29,186 bases of DNA, taken from positions 1 through 29,186 of the forward strand of contig CALTXP010000011.1 of NCBI GenBank assembly GCA_943913325.1, written 5' to 3'. This DNA is from an uncultured Anaerococcus sp. (lineage in GTDB: Bacteria; Bacillota; Clostridia; Tissierellales; Peptoniphilaceae). A program made the translations under genes and the position numbers. The notes beneath the pieces were generated by a model. The model was not told the origin of the DNA. It made no database searches and saw only the letters and a program-made list of their open reading frames with translations. Shown piece by piece: positions 1 through 7,441 of the stretch. Position 1 is the first letter of the stretch, and every line of letters starts with the position of its first letter.

Positions 1-39
1 TAAAATATAATGGTGTAAAAGAGTATAGTTTTCACTAGA

Positions 40-70
40 AATACCATCTCCACTGGTATTATAATGTTTT
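40..70 (+). terminator. Weak hairpin, possible terminator of an upstream gene
   Basis: A 7-bp perfect stem AATACCA/TGGTATT with a 7-base loop (40-60) is followed by an AT-rich run with only four consecutive T. It may end a gene lying left of the window. The T tract is poor, so this is tentative. Confidence 0.25.
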
Positions 71-154
71 AATAAAAAATTAACAAGGATAATATATCTT
101 TAATCTAAAAATAATTTATATTAGTTAATTATATATTTAAATATAGTATGAACT

Positions 155-275
155 AGTCAAAGATAGAAACGCAATGAATATCAGATAATATTCTAGAACT
201 GGTAGGTAGCCCAGTCGTCTAAATATTATTTATTTAGGTAAGTAACTTTCCCCTCCGGGTTGTCCATTCTTTGAG
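155..275 (+). promoter_or_regulatory. yjdF-type (azaaromatic-sensing) riboswitch
   Basis: The leader immediately precedes a recognisable yjdF reading frame. It holds conserved-looking unpaired blocks (GAAACGCAATGAA at about 165-177, GTAAGTAACTTTCCCC at 238-253) between short helices: ACTGG/CCAGT (about 198-215), CTAAATA/TATTTAG (about 219-238) and CCC-TCC-GGG (about 251-259). yjdF-motif RNAs are known in Firmicutes upstream of yjdF, bind azaaromatic compounds and switch on translation. The assignment rests on gene context plus remembered motif blocks; exact boundaries are estimates. The AAGGAG ribosome site at 285-290 is the likely target of control. The gene it controls is broken (next entry), so the RNA is now orphaned or recently so. 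Confidence 0.72.
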
Positions 276-302
276 AAAAATATTAAGGAGTGTAAAGTAT
301 CA

Positions 303-593
303 ATAAAATTAACTGTATACTTTGAGGATCCGTTTTGGGTAGGAGTTTTTGAGAGGGTTGAGGATAACTCTTTATCAGTTTGTAGGGTGGTTTTTGGTTC
401 AGAGCCAACAAATAACGAAGTATATAATTTTATTTTGAAAAATTATAATAAGCTTAGATTTAGTCAATATATTAATATTAAACTTAAAAAGAAAGCAACT
501 AATCCTAAAAGACTGCAAAGAGAAGTTGGAAAATAAAGCAAACAGGTAGGAGTATCCACAAAATCTCAATTAGCATTGGAAAGGCAAAGATAA
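303..593 (+). pseudogene. yjdF: Broken yjdF (DUF2992 family) gene
   Basis: Reading from 303 gives a protein beginning IKLTVYFEDPFWVGVFER and running through FGSEPTNNEVYNFILKNY to NPKRLQREVGK, a clear match to the N-terminal half of the YjdF family (small cytosolic protein of unknown role, usually about 140 residues). Two lesions are visible. The position of the expected ATG is ATA (303-305), 12 bases after the AAGGAG site, with no other start in the frame before the family sequence. An in-frame TAA at 534-536 then interrupts the frame, which continues as SKQVGVSTKSQLALERQR, matching the family's conserved STKAQxAL segment, before another TAA at 591-593. The basic C-terminal tail is lost. ATA initiation or a sequencing error at 305 is possible, but two independent defects favour decay. 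Confidence 0.8.
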
Positions 594-639
594 AAAGAAA
601 ATATATTTTTTAATTTTTACAACAATATTAGGGATATCT

Positions 640-969
640 TTGATAGTTTTAGAAAAGCCTTATCATGCAGATAAGCCTTATTATGCAAAGAGGATCTTTA
701 AATCTGAAAGAGCTTTTGGTGATGATTATTTTGATATATATGAAATTAAATCTAAAAAAGATGAAAAAATAGACGGAAAAAGTATAGATGATAATTACTA
801 TAAGGAGGTAAAAAGGTTCGAAACAATGATGTCGACATACGAATCTGAGATAGATAATTATAATGACTTATGTGATTCTATAGATTCTTTAGAAAAAAAG
901 CCTAATACTGTATACTCTTTTGAAGAAAATATTGATAAGCATGGCCATAGAACTATGTATATTTTTTAA
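640..969 (+). CDS. Hypothetical membrane-anchored protein remnant, start lost
   Basis: Not recognised as any family. The longest product from a permitted start (TTG at 640) is 109 residues, acidic and lysine/tyrosine rich, ending HGHRTMYIF. No ribosome site precedes 640. The same frame stays open upstream to about 574 and encodes DKKKIYFLIF followed by TTILGISLIVL, a basic patch plus one hydrophobic segment typical of a signal anchor, but has no ATG, GTG or TTG there. The true N-terminus therefore seems to have been cut away where this gene meets the yjdF remnant: its upstream codons overlap the yjdF tail in another frame. It is best read as a 5'-truncated gene, probably not expressed. The 150 bases after it hold nothing recognisable before the terminator at 1124. 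Confidence 0.4.
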   Translation: MIVLEKPYHADKPYYAKRIFKSERAFGDDYFDIYEIKSKKDEKIDGKSIDDNYYKEVKRFETMMSTYESEIDNYNDLCDSIDSLEKKPNTVYSFEENIDKHGHRTMYIF

Positions 970-1123
970 CAGTAATTTAGGTATAGGGTATATTTTTGAT
1001 TTTCAGATTTAGAATATGTGTCAAGTTATAAAAAAAGTTAACTATAGAAGGCGCCTTATACATTCATAAGATCTTTTCTTTAATAATATTTAGATAACAA
1101 GTCATAAGAATATAGTAAATAAG

Positions 1124-1150
1124 ACTGGAGCCACCTAACTCCAGTTTTTT
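1124..1150 (+). terminator. Intrinsic terminator
   Basis: A 7-bp perfect stem ACTGGAG/CTCCAGT (1124-1130, 1139-1145) with an 8-base loop is followed directly by a T run. It closes the left-hand remnant region on the plus strand. Confidence 0.7.
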
Positions 1151-1166
1151 GATCTGTTCTTATAAT

Positions 1167-1212
1167 AAAAATCCCCCTGATTAATTTTATTTACACTAAT
1201 CAGGAGGTTTTT
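1167..1212. terminator. Bidirectional terminator after the P-type ATPase
   Basis: Stem CCTGATTA/TAATCAGG (1176-1183, 1198-1205), extendable by three pairs past a C-A mismatch, is flanked by five T on the plus side (1208-1212) and five A (T on the minus strand) at 1167-1171. It lies 40-50 bases beyond the ATPase stop codon and would stop transcription from both directions. Confidence 0.7.
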
Positions 1213-1253
1213 ATACGTAAAATCTTACATAGTTTTCTTAAGTTAATTTTAAA

Positions 1254-3923
1254 CTATTTTCTAATTCTTTTTCTGATCTCTCCAATAACAAGTGGTAGGA
1301 ATGATAGTAGTAATATTATCCACCACTGCCATGATATAAATTCTAATTCAAAGAGCTTTCTAAGGATTGGAATATACATTACTATAAGTAATAGGGCAAA
1401 GGATAATAGATTTGCTTTTACTAAGTTCTTATTTGAGAACCAACCTAGTTCTTTTAGAGTATATTTTTCGCTTCTTACTGAGAATGCTCTTAGAAGTTCA
1501 CTTGTTATAAGTGTTGCAAATACCATAGTGTGAGCACCTTCTATATTATTAGGGAAGATGTATTTAAGTCCTATAACATAAGCCAGTAATACTGAAATAG
1601 TTATAGCTAGGGATTGGTATATGATTGCCTTTCCTGTTTCACCTGATGTAATTGCAGCATCTGGATCACGTGGCTTACGTTCCATTATATCAGCTTCTGC
1701 TGGCTCTACTCCAAGTGCTAGGGCTGGGAAGGCGTCTGTTACAAGATTTAGCCATAAAAGTTGGATAGGTGTAAGTGGGCTTGGCAAACCAAATAGTATT
1801 GATAAGAATACTATAGCTACTTCTGCAATATTACATGAAAGTAGGAAGTTTACAAATTTTTTGATATTTGAGAAAATTACTCTTCCTTCTTCTACTGCGT
1901 TTACGATCGTTGCAAAGTTGTCATCTACTAGGATCATATCAGCAGTATCTTTGGCAACGTCAGTTCCCGTGATACCCATTGATATACCTATATCAGCGTT
2001 TTTGATTGCTGGAGAATCATTTACTCCATCTCCTGTCATGGCTACTACTTCACCATTTGCTTGTAGGGCATTTACTAATTGCACCTTATTTTGTGGAGAT
2101 ACTCTGGCAAAGATTCTCTTTGTCTTTACTATTTCTCTGATCTCTTCTTCTGACTTATTATTTAAGTCACTTCCTTGCATGGCTTGATCTTCATTTTCTG
2201 CTATACCAAGTTCTTTTGCAATAGCAAGGGCTGTCTCAAAATAGTCACCTGTAATCATAAATACATCTATACCTGAGTTGTGACACTCTTCGACAGCTGC
2301 TTTGGCTTCTGGTCTTGGTGGGTCAATCATACCTGTAAGGCCCACAAATACCATATCTCTTTCTATATTTTCTGTTGTAAGCTCTTCATTTTCTAAACTT
2401 TCATATGGTTTAAAGGCATATGCCATAACACGAAGAGCTTGTTTAGCAAGCTTTGTATTTTCTTTTAGAACTTTTTCTTTTAAGTCATCTGTGAAATCTT
2501 CTAACTTACCATCTATTATAATTTTTGATGAGTTATTAATCATAACATCTGGTGCACCCTTTGTCATTGCATAATAATTTTCATCAATATTATGGAAAGT
2601 TGTCATCATCTTTCTATCTGAATCGAATGGGATTTCATCTATTCTTGGATGAGCCTCGTTTAAGTCTTCTTGAACAATATCCCATTTTTCAGATAGAGTA
2701 AGCATTGCAGCTTCTGTAGGATCACCTGTAATTTCGTAGGATCCCTTTTTTTCAATCAAGTTTGCATCGTTACTTAATGATGCAATTGTCATGATTAGCT
2801 TAATTTGACTATCATCATCTATTACATCACCTTTGTGTGAGATATCACCTTTTGGAGTGTATCCGCTTCCTTCAACATCATATTCTTTAAAGTCTGTGTA
2901 AACTTTTGTTATAGTCATTTCATTTTGTGTTAGAGTTCCTGTCTTATCTGAACAAATTGCTGTAGTTGAACCTAGGGTTTCTACTGAAACTAAGTTTTTA
3001 ACTATTGCTTTTCTATCAACCATTCTATTCATACCTATAGATAATACTATAGTTACAACAGCTGTAAGTCCTTCAGGTATTGCTGCTACTGCAAGAGATA
3101 CTGCAACCATAAAGTTATCTAATATACTCATTGATGTTCTAAAGTAGCCTACAACAAATACTAATGCACATATGATAACTACTAAAATAGCAAGCTTTTT
3201 AGATAGGTCTTTAAGTTGCCTTTGTAGTGGGGTTTGCTTATCTTCTACGGTATCAAGACTTGTTGCTATTCTACCGATTTCTGTATTATGACCTGTTGAA
3301 GTTATAAGTCCTTCGCCATGACCGTAATTTACTATAGATGATGAATAAGCAAAGTTTTTACGATCACCTATACCAACTTCTTCGTTATAAACTTCATCAG
3401 CATCTTTTTCTACTGCTACTGATTCACCTGTAAGAGATGATTCGTCAATTTGTAGGTTGCGTGAGTCTAGAAGCCTAATATCAGCTGGTATAATATCTCC
3501 TGTTTCAAGAACAACTATATCTCCTGGTACTAGATCTTCTGCTTTAACCTTTCCACGCTTGCCATCTCTAATAACTGTAGCCTCTGGAGAGCTCATTTTT
3601 TGTAGTGCTGCTACAGAATCTTCGGCTTGACCTTCTTGGTAGATACTCATAATAGCATTGATAACTACAATTGCAATTATTATAATAGCTTCTATTTTAT
3701 CTCCAGTAAACATGGATACTATTGATGCTAATATAAGTAAGATTACCATTGGATCAAGGATTTGCTCTAGAATTTTTTTGCCCAGAGATTTCTTATTGGA
3801 TGATTCTATTTTATTGGGTCCGTATTTTTCCAAACGGCTACTTGCTTCATTAGAGCTTAGACCCTTTTTAGGATCAGATCCAATTTTTTCTAATATTTCT
3901 TTTTTAGAACCTTGGTAGTCCAT
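1254..3923 (-). CDS. Type-II P-type cation ATPase, probable Mn2+/Ca2+ exporter
   Basis: An 889-residue integral membrane pump of the PMR1/SERCA-like group (YloB, PacL, YoaB/MgtA-type relatives) that exports divalent cations at the cost of ATP. Starting at M of MDYQGSKKEI (ATG 3921-3923, with AGGAGG six bases upstream) residues include the actuator motif TGES (165-168), the M4 binding motif AAIPEGL (280-286), the phosphorylation site CSDKTGT (Asp326) and the hinge motif TGDGVNDSPA. M5 has NIAE, M6 NLVTD and M8 SELLRAF, so carboxylates equivalent to both SERCA calcium sites seem kept. An earlier in-frame ATG at 3998 would translate the leader terminator and has no ribosome site; I reject it. 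The manganese riboswitch upstream suggests Mn2+ efflux as the physiological role, since several pumps of this group under that RNA export Mn2+. Substrate remains an inference. Confidence 0.93.
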   Translation of the reverse strand: MDYQGSKKEILEKIGSDPKKGLSSNEASSRLEKYGPNKIESSNKKSLGKKILEQILDPMVILLILASIVSMFTGDKIEAIIIIAIVVINAIMSIYQEGQAEDSVAALQKMSSPEATVIRDGKRGKVKAEDLVPGDIVVLETGDIIPADIRLLDSRNLQIDESSLTGESVAVEKDADEVYNEEVGIGDRKNFAYSSSIVNYGHGEGLITSTGHNTEIGRIATSLDTVEDKQTPLQRQLKDLSKKLAILVVIICALVFVVGYFRTSMSILDNFMVAVSLAVAAIPEGLTAVVTIVLSIGMNRMVDRKAIVKNLVSVETLGSTTAICSDKTGTLTQNEMTITKVYTDFKEYDVEGSGYTPKGDISHKGDVIDDDSQIKLIMTIASLSNDANLIEKKGSYEITGDPTEAAMLTLSEKWDIVQEDLNEAHPRIDEIPFDSDRKMMTTFHNIDENYYAMTKGAPDVMINNSSKIIIDGKLEDFTDDLKEKVLKENTKLAKQALRVMAYAFKPYESLENEELTTENIERDMVFVGLTGMIDPPRPEAKAAVEECHNSGIDVFMITGDYFETALAIAKELGIAENEDQAMQGSDLNNKSEEEIREIVKTKRIFARVSPQNKVQLVNALQANGEVVAMTGDGVNDSPAIKNADIGISMGITGTDVAKDTADMILVDDNFATIVNAVEEGRVIFSNIKKFVNFLLSCNIAEVAIVFLSILFGLPSPLTPIQLLWLNLVTDAFPALALGVEPAEADIMERKPRDPDAAITSGETGKAIIYQSLAITISVLLAYVIGLKYIFPNNIEGAHTMVFATLITSELLRAFSVRSEKYTLKELGWFSNKNLVKANLLSFALLLIVMYIPILRKLFELEFISWQWWIILLLSFLPLVIGEIRKRIRK

Positions 3924-3958
3924 AATTCCTCCTATAAATATTTTTGCAAAATGGTAAT

Positions 3959-4070
3959 AAAAAAGACTTTTGGCGAGTACCGCCAAAAGTCTTGCCACCT
4001 TATAAGGGTTTATTTAACCGGAAAATAAATTCGTTCTGACGATTAAATAATTGGGCTACTCCCTTTCTGC
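3959..4070 (-). promoter_or_regulatory. Manganese (yybP-ykoY) riboswitch with terminator
   Basis: On the minus strand the leader begins AAAGGGAGTAGCC (4067-4055), then CGTCAGAACGAA, CCGG and GGTGGCAAGACTTTTGGCG, the order and sequence style of yybP-ykoY RNAs. The 3' part is a perfect 13-bp hairpin AAGACTTTTGGCG/CGCCAAAAGTCTT (3993-3963) with a five-base loop and six T, an intrinsic terminator that can compete with the aptamer's closing stem. Known members sense Mn2+ and turn on Mn exporters by antitermination, which fits the ATPase directly downstream. The conserved box normally reads GGGGAGUAGC; here one G is replaced by A (AAAGGGAG). Confidence 0.83.
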
Positions 4071-4077
4071 TACTTTA

Positions 4078-4105
4078 ATTATAACCAAAATATGAAAAAT
4101 TACAA
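4078..4105 (-). promoter_or_regulatory. Sigma-A promoter of the riboswitch-ATPase unit
   Basis: On the minus strand TTGTAA (4105-4100) is followed after 16 bases by TATAAT (4083-4078). The predicted start near 4071 lies at the first conserved bases of the riboswitch, which supports both calls. Confidence 0.6.
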
Positions 4106-4137
4106 CAATTTTATTTAAAAGTTATAAATAATGGGCA

Positions 4138-5157
4138 TTATTTTTGAATATAAGCTTTTAATAGATCATAGAGACCATTTAGCCCATTTATATGTGTTCT
4201 TTCATAACCATGGCTTGCTGCCACTCCGGCTCCTACTAGGGCATGGCGAAAGTCATTAGAACTTGCCACTGCGCTGGATGCATCTGAACCGTAGTATGGA
4301 TATATATCTATGGCATAATCTATATTATCTTCTTTTGCTATAGAAATTAATTCGTTGGTTAAATCAAAATTATATGGACCGGATGAATCTTTTGCACATA
4401 TTGAGACTTTAGTTTCATCTGTCTTAAGATCATCATAAACAACACCCATATCTACAGCTATCATATCTGTAATAGATTCTGGATGACCGCTTGCTGCACC
4501 ATGTCCTACTTCTTCATAAATAGTAAAAGTCATATAAAGTGGACGATTGATTTTTATGTTTTTATCTTTGATTTCTCTAGCAAGAGCCATTAGCACGCCA
4601 GCGCTTGCCTTATCATCTAGATGGCGAGATTTTACAAAGTTATTATCTACTCTAAATCTTGGATCAAGAGCTATAAAATCTCCTGCAGAAATTCCGAGCT
4701 TTTCAGTTTCTTCGCAAGAATTTGTAATTTCATCTATAACAACTTCCATGTTAATATCATCGCGACTAATTTCTTTTGGATCGCTTGAACCGTGTACAGC
4801 TGGATTATTTATTCTCAATACACCAGTAAATTCTTTACCATCTCGTGTAATAATTGTAACATTTTCTTGTTCCGCATAAGAAAGTGGAAAACCTCCTAGA
4901 GTTGTCACACGGATTCTACCATTTGATTTTATAGATCTAACCATAAGACCTAGAGTATCAATATGGGCTGATAAGAGTAATCCATTACTATCGCCTTCAT
5001 TTACAGGGACAACTACATTTCCCTTATGAGTTTGATATGGCTTATATCCCATTTTACTAAATTCATCTATTAGGTACTTTTCGGCTCTCTTTGTATATCC
5101 AGTAGGGGATGGAGTATTACAAAGGTCTTTTATATATTTTAATATCTCTTTTGTCAT
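4138..5157 (-). CDS. M42 family metallo-aminopeptidase
   Basis: A 339-residue cytosolic enzyme of the M42 (glutamyl aminopeptidase/PepA/FrvX, TET-forming) family, which removes N-terminal residues from peptides using two metal ions, usually Zn2+ or Co2+. The metal and catalytic motifs are all present: SAHIDTLG, SRHLDDKAS (bridging Asp), YEEVGHGAA (catalytic Glu-Glu), AVDMGV (Asp ligand) and ASHGYERTH (His ligand). GSDASSA lies between the last two. Length is normal. The ATG at 5157 has an AGAGGA site. It follows the YxjI-like gene by 16 bases on the same strand, so they probably share a transcript. Specificity (acidic, hydrophobic or general) cannot be read from sequence. Confidence 0.92.
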   Translation of the reverse strand: MTKEILKYIKDLCNTPSPTGYTKRAEKYLIDEFSKMGYKPYQTHKGNVVVPVNEGDSNGLLLSAHIDTLGLMVRSIKSNGRIRVTTLGGFPLSYAEQENVTIITRDGKEFTGVLRINNPAVHGSSDPKEISRDDINMEVVIDEITNSCEETEKLGISAGDFIALDPRFRVDNNFVKSRHLDDKASAGVLMALAREIKDKNIKINRPLYMTFTIYEEVGHGAASGHPESITDMIAVDMGVVYDDLKTDETKVSICAKDSSGPYNFDLTNELISIAKEDNIDYAIDIYPYYGSDASSAVASSNDFRHALVGAGVAASHGYERTHINGLNGLYDLLKAYIQK

Positions 5158-5173
5158 TTTATCCTCTTATTAT

Positions 5174-5686
5174 CTATTGATTATTGGAGTCTGAATTGGC
5201 TGATGCTTTCTTTCTATCGATTATATTATTTAAGCAAATCACAAGGGCTATGAGTTCTAATGTATAATCTTCATTAAAAATTACTAATTCATAATTATCT
5301 GTTAGAGAAAAAAACTTTCTATTTACAGTTCCGATATTTTTGCCAGCTCCATTTTTAATATCAAAGTCGTAGCTAAAGATATCTCCTTTAAGTTCTAAAG
5401 TTTCGTTATCAGTGTAAACATGAATTTTGTGTCGAAAAAGTTCAAGTTTTTCTTGAATGATCATCTCTCTTCCGTTAGAAAAGCTTATAGTATACTTTGG
5501 CAAAAAGGTTATAAGCTCTCTTTTGATCTTAAATTTTAGTGCACCATTACCATCACTTACACTTGATTTATAACCTACTAAGGTAAAGTCTTGGTCTAAA
5601 TAATAGGCTTTTCTGCCATCTTCATCTAAAATTGGATAATGATCTGTAATCTTTAGAAATTTTTCCTTAAAATATAATTTTTTCAT
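5174..5686 (-). CDS. LURP-one-related / YxjI-like protein
   Basis: A 170-residue protein of the LOR (DUF567) family, a tubby-like beta-barrel fold. The hallmark layout is visible: MKKLYFKEKFLKITDHYPILDEDG, then GNGALKFKIKRE, then LPKYTISF, RHKIHVYTDNETLELKG and IGTVNRKFFSLTDNYELVI, alternating strands rich in lysine and aromatics. The C-terminus adds a hydrophobic helix (LELIALVICLNNII) and a polar tail. The molecular role of bacterial members is unknown; membrane or phosphoinositide binding is only an analogy with tubby proteins. It lies directly upstream of the M42 peptidase gene. Confidence 0.8.
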   Translation of the reverse strand: MKKLYFKEKFLKITDHYPILDEDGRKAYYLDQDFTLVGYKSSVSDGNGALKFKIKRELITFLPKYTISFSNGREMIIQEKLELFRHKIHVYTDNETLELKGDIFSYDFDIKNGAGKNIGTVNRKFFSLTDNYELVIFNEDYTLELIALVICLNNIIDRKKASANSDSNNQ

Positions 5687-5761
5687 AGTCTATCCTTTAT
5701 TTACTTTAAGCTTTCTTCTATTATATAATACTTGTATAAATTAACAAATGTGGGGGATTTT

Positions 5762-6217
5762 ATGGCTTATCTAATTACTATTATTTTTATAATCCTTGCT
5801 GGAATTATTTTTTATAGAGGTAAGGATATTATTATTAGACCTACTTTTAATAAGGTGGATATTTTATCTCTCTTATTTGTGTGGATTATTTTTATAATAT
5901 TTGGATACTTTATAAAATTTAAGACTAGCGAAATTTTTATCATATGCATAGCTATATCAATATATGTCATCTTAGCTAGATTTAATAGGGGATTTTTAGC
6001 TGATGGATTTATTTTTCAAGGAAATGTATCCTTTATCAATCAAAAGCACAAATTTTCTGATCTAAAACAGGTAAATTTTACAACTGATGACAAGCAAGCG
6101 GTATTTACCTTGGTTATCGACTCAAACTCTATCGATACCTGGCGTTTTCCTATAGATAAAAAGGATGAAATTCTTAAAATTTTTAAGGATAATAAGGTGC
6201 AAGTTATTTATAAATAG
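5762..6217 (+). CDS. Small membrane protein of unknown function
   Basis: Not assigned to a function. The preferred start is ATG 5762 (151 residues, MAYLITIIFI) because a GGGGGA ribosome site lies six bases before it; an in-frame ATG at 5732 adds ten residues without a site. Three hydrophobic segments lie at about residues 2-20, 38-55 and 58-75, followed by a soluble C-terminal part of about 75 residues with alternating strand-like pattern (FIFQGNVSFINQKHKFSDL, VIDSNSIDTWRFPIDKKDEI). That layout resembles membrane proteins with a PH-like tail. It is divergent from the YxjI-like gene, and IS remnants follow 27 bases after its stop. Confidence 0.7.
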   Translation: MAYLITIIFIILAGIIFYRGKDIIIRPTFNKVDILSLLFVWIIFIIFGYFIKFKTSEIFIICIAISIYVILARFNRGFLADGFIFQGNVSFINQKHKFSDLKQVNFTTDDKQAVFTLVIDSNSIDTWRFPIDKKDEILKIFKDNKVQVIYK

Positions 6218-6313
6218 ATAAAAGTCTAAGAGCGTTTTTTAAGGTGCCCCCATAAAGTTGGACCTAGTATCAGAGTTAGCTTAAAAGCTTACTCTTGTAT
6301 TTCTTTGTTTCAT

Positions 6314-6333
6314 TCCTACCCCTAGGGGTAGGA
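6314..6333. repeat. 20-bp perfect palindrome inside the IS left end
   Basis: TCCTACCCCTAGGGGTAGGA is a perfect inverted repeat between the orfB stop and the left terminal repeat, followed on the plus strand by AAATTTTT. It would form a strong hairpin in transcripts entering the IS from outside, a common way for IS elements to limit impinging expression of transposase. Confidence 0.6.
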
Positions 6334-6338
6334 AATTT

Positions 6339-6845
6339 TTATGTTGCATTCTTCTTTCTATATTCTACTGGTGATAAATATCCTAGTTTTTCTTTTATTC
6401 TTTCTTCGTTATAATATTTTATGAAGTCTTCAATTGTTTTCTTTAAGTGCTCGTACGAATAGAATTTATTTCCGTAATATATTTCTTGTTTTAATATTCC
6501 AAAGAAACTTTCCATTGGTAAGTTATCTAGACAATTTCCTTTTCTTGACATAGATTGACCGATACCATTAGACTCTAGTTTTGATGTATATTGCTTTACC
6601 TGATATGCCCAGCCTTGATCTGAGTAAAATATCCTTTCTTCTTTTGTTTTGTTAGTTATTTCTTCATCTTTATTTGGCATATTTAAGCGTTTTTGCCAAT
6701 ACATATATGTTGATTTTGGTAGATTAAAGTATATTAACAAGTCTTTCAATTTGTATTTGTTTCTTAAGACCCTGATTGTTTCAGCAATTGTCTTATTTCT
6801 GCATCTGTCATTTGAGACAATTCTATCTTTTTTTATTGCATCATT
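6339..6845 (-). pseudogene. IS3-family transposase OrfB, stop and internal deletion
   Basis: The frame continues from orfA after a single TAA, through NDAIKKDRIVSNDR and NKTIAETIRVLRNKYKLKDLL (HTH_21-like start of OrfB), to KSTYMYWQKRLN. It then jumps from DEEITNKTKEE straight to RIFYSDQGWAYQVKQY. Roughly 130 residues normally between these, including the first catalytic Asp (TDVTxF region), are missing. The second Asp (SDQGW) and the Glu (MESFFGILK) remain, and the end LGYLSPVEYRKKN is intact. A TTG at 6749 is the first permitted start after the stop. Inactive as a transposase. Confidence 0.85.
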
Positions 6846-7355
6846 TTATGGTTGAAGCCAGTAGTTTTTTTCTTCTAATTTCTTTATTTTTTCTTTTAGT
6901 TGTGCTTGTGTTAATGAATTATTTTCTGGATTAGTTAAGTTTTCTGATGAGTCTATTTTGATATCTTTTGATTTTTTTGGAGTTTTTGGCATTTTTGAAG
7001 GTCTTCCTCTCTTTTTAGGTTCTAGTCCTTCAATTCCTTTTTCTCTAAAGTTACTTACCCATCTTGTTATTATCGATGGATTGTTTATCTTTATTTCATT
7101 TGCTAGGCTCTGATAGGACATTTCTCCTGGTAAAGACAAGTTTACTACATTTAACTTATATTCCAATGTATATTGTGTATTTTTCCTTTTTACTTTTAGC
7201 CCTTCAAAGCCTTGTGACTTGTACGCATTTACCCAGTTTTTAATTATACTTGAAGTTGGTATATTGTACTTATCTGATAAATTTTTATATGAGATATTGG
7301 ATTCTAAATATTCTTTTACTACTTTTATTTTGAATTCTGTGCTATATTTTGCCAT
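6846..7355 (-). CDS. IS150-type transposase OrfA (DNA-binding subunit)
   Basis: A 169-residue protein with two helix-turn-helix units (about residues 1-55 starting MAKYSTEFKIKVVKEYL, and about 60-115 with YTLEYKLNVVNLSL), each ending in a W(V)xxF/YxxxGxxGL segment. A basic linker KKRGRPSK and a C-terminal coiled coil (LKEKIKKLEEKNYWL) follow, the usual leucine-zipper of IS150 OrfA. It binds the terminal repeats; without OrfB it can act as a repressor. A TAA stop sits where related proteins continue (ENDAIKK), so the last residues may be trimmed by a nonsense mutation. Confidence 0.85.
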   Translation of the reverse strand: MAKYSTEFKIKVVKEYLESNISYKNLSDKYNIPTSSIIKNWVNAYKSQGFEGLKVKRKNTQYTLEYKLNVVNLSLPGEMSYQSLANEIKINNPSIITRWVSNFREKGIEGLEPKKRGRPSKMPKTPKKSKDIKIDSSENLTNPENNSLTQAQLKEKIKKLEEKNYWLQP

Positions 7356-7441
7356 AAAAGACTGACCTCCTTTAGTTAGGTTTTTAGGTCTAACTTTTGG
7401 GGTCAGTTCATTTTTTACTATTAGACTTTTTATTTTATTTT

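Larger units (their letters stand above)
6245..7405 (-). mobile_element. Internally deleted IS3-family (IS150 group) insertion sequence
   Basis: Imperfect terminal inverted repeats enclose the element: TGCCCCCATAAAGTTGGACC on the left (6245-6264) and TGACCCCAAAAGTTAGACC reading inward from 7405. Inside lie IS150-type orfA and a damaged orfB on the minus strand. About 1.16 kb remains against roughly 1.4-1.5 kb for the group. I see no clear 3-bp target duplication (flanks AGG and GTT). With its DDE domain cut the copy cannot move by itself but could be moved in trans. Confidence 0.85.

Noticed and set aside
1621..3918. Plus-strand open frames opposite the ATPase gene
   Set aside because: They are antisense shadows of a well-recognised gene with no family features or ribosome sites.
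3924..3998. N-terminal extension of the P-type ATPase from ATG 3998
   Set aside because: It translates the riboswitch terminator stem, has no ribosome site, and AGGAGG lies correctly before ATG 3923.
6245..7405. Three-base target duplication of the IS
   Set aside because: Flanking triplets (AGG left, GTT right) do not match.
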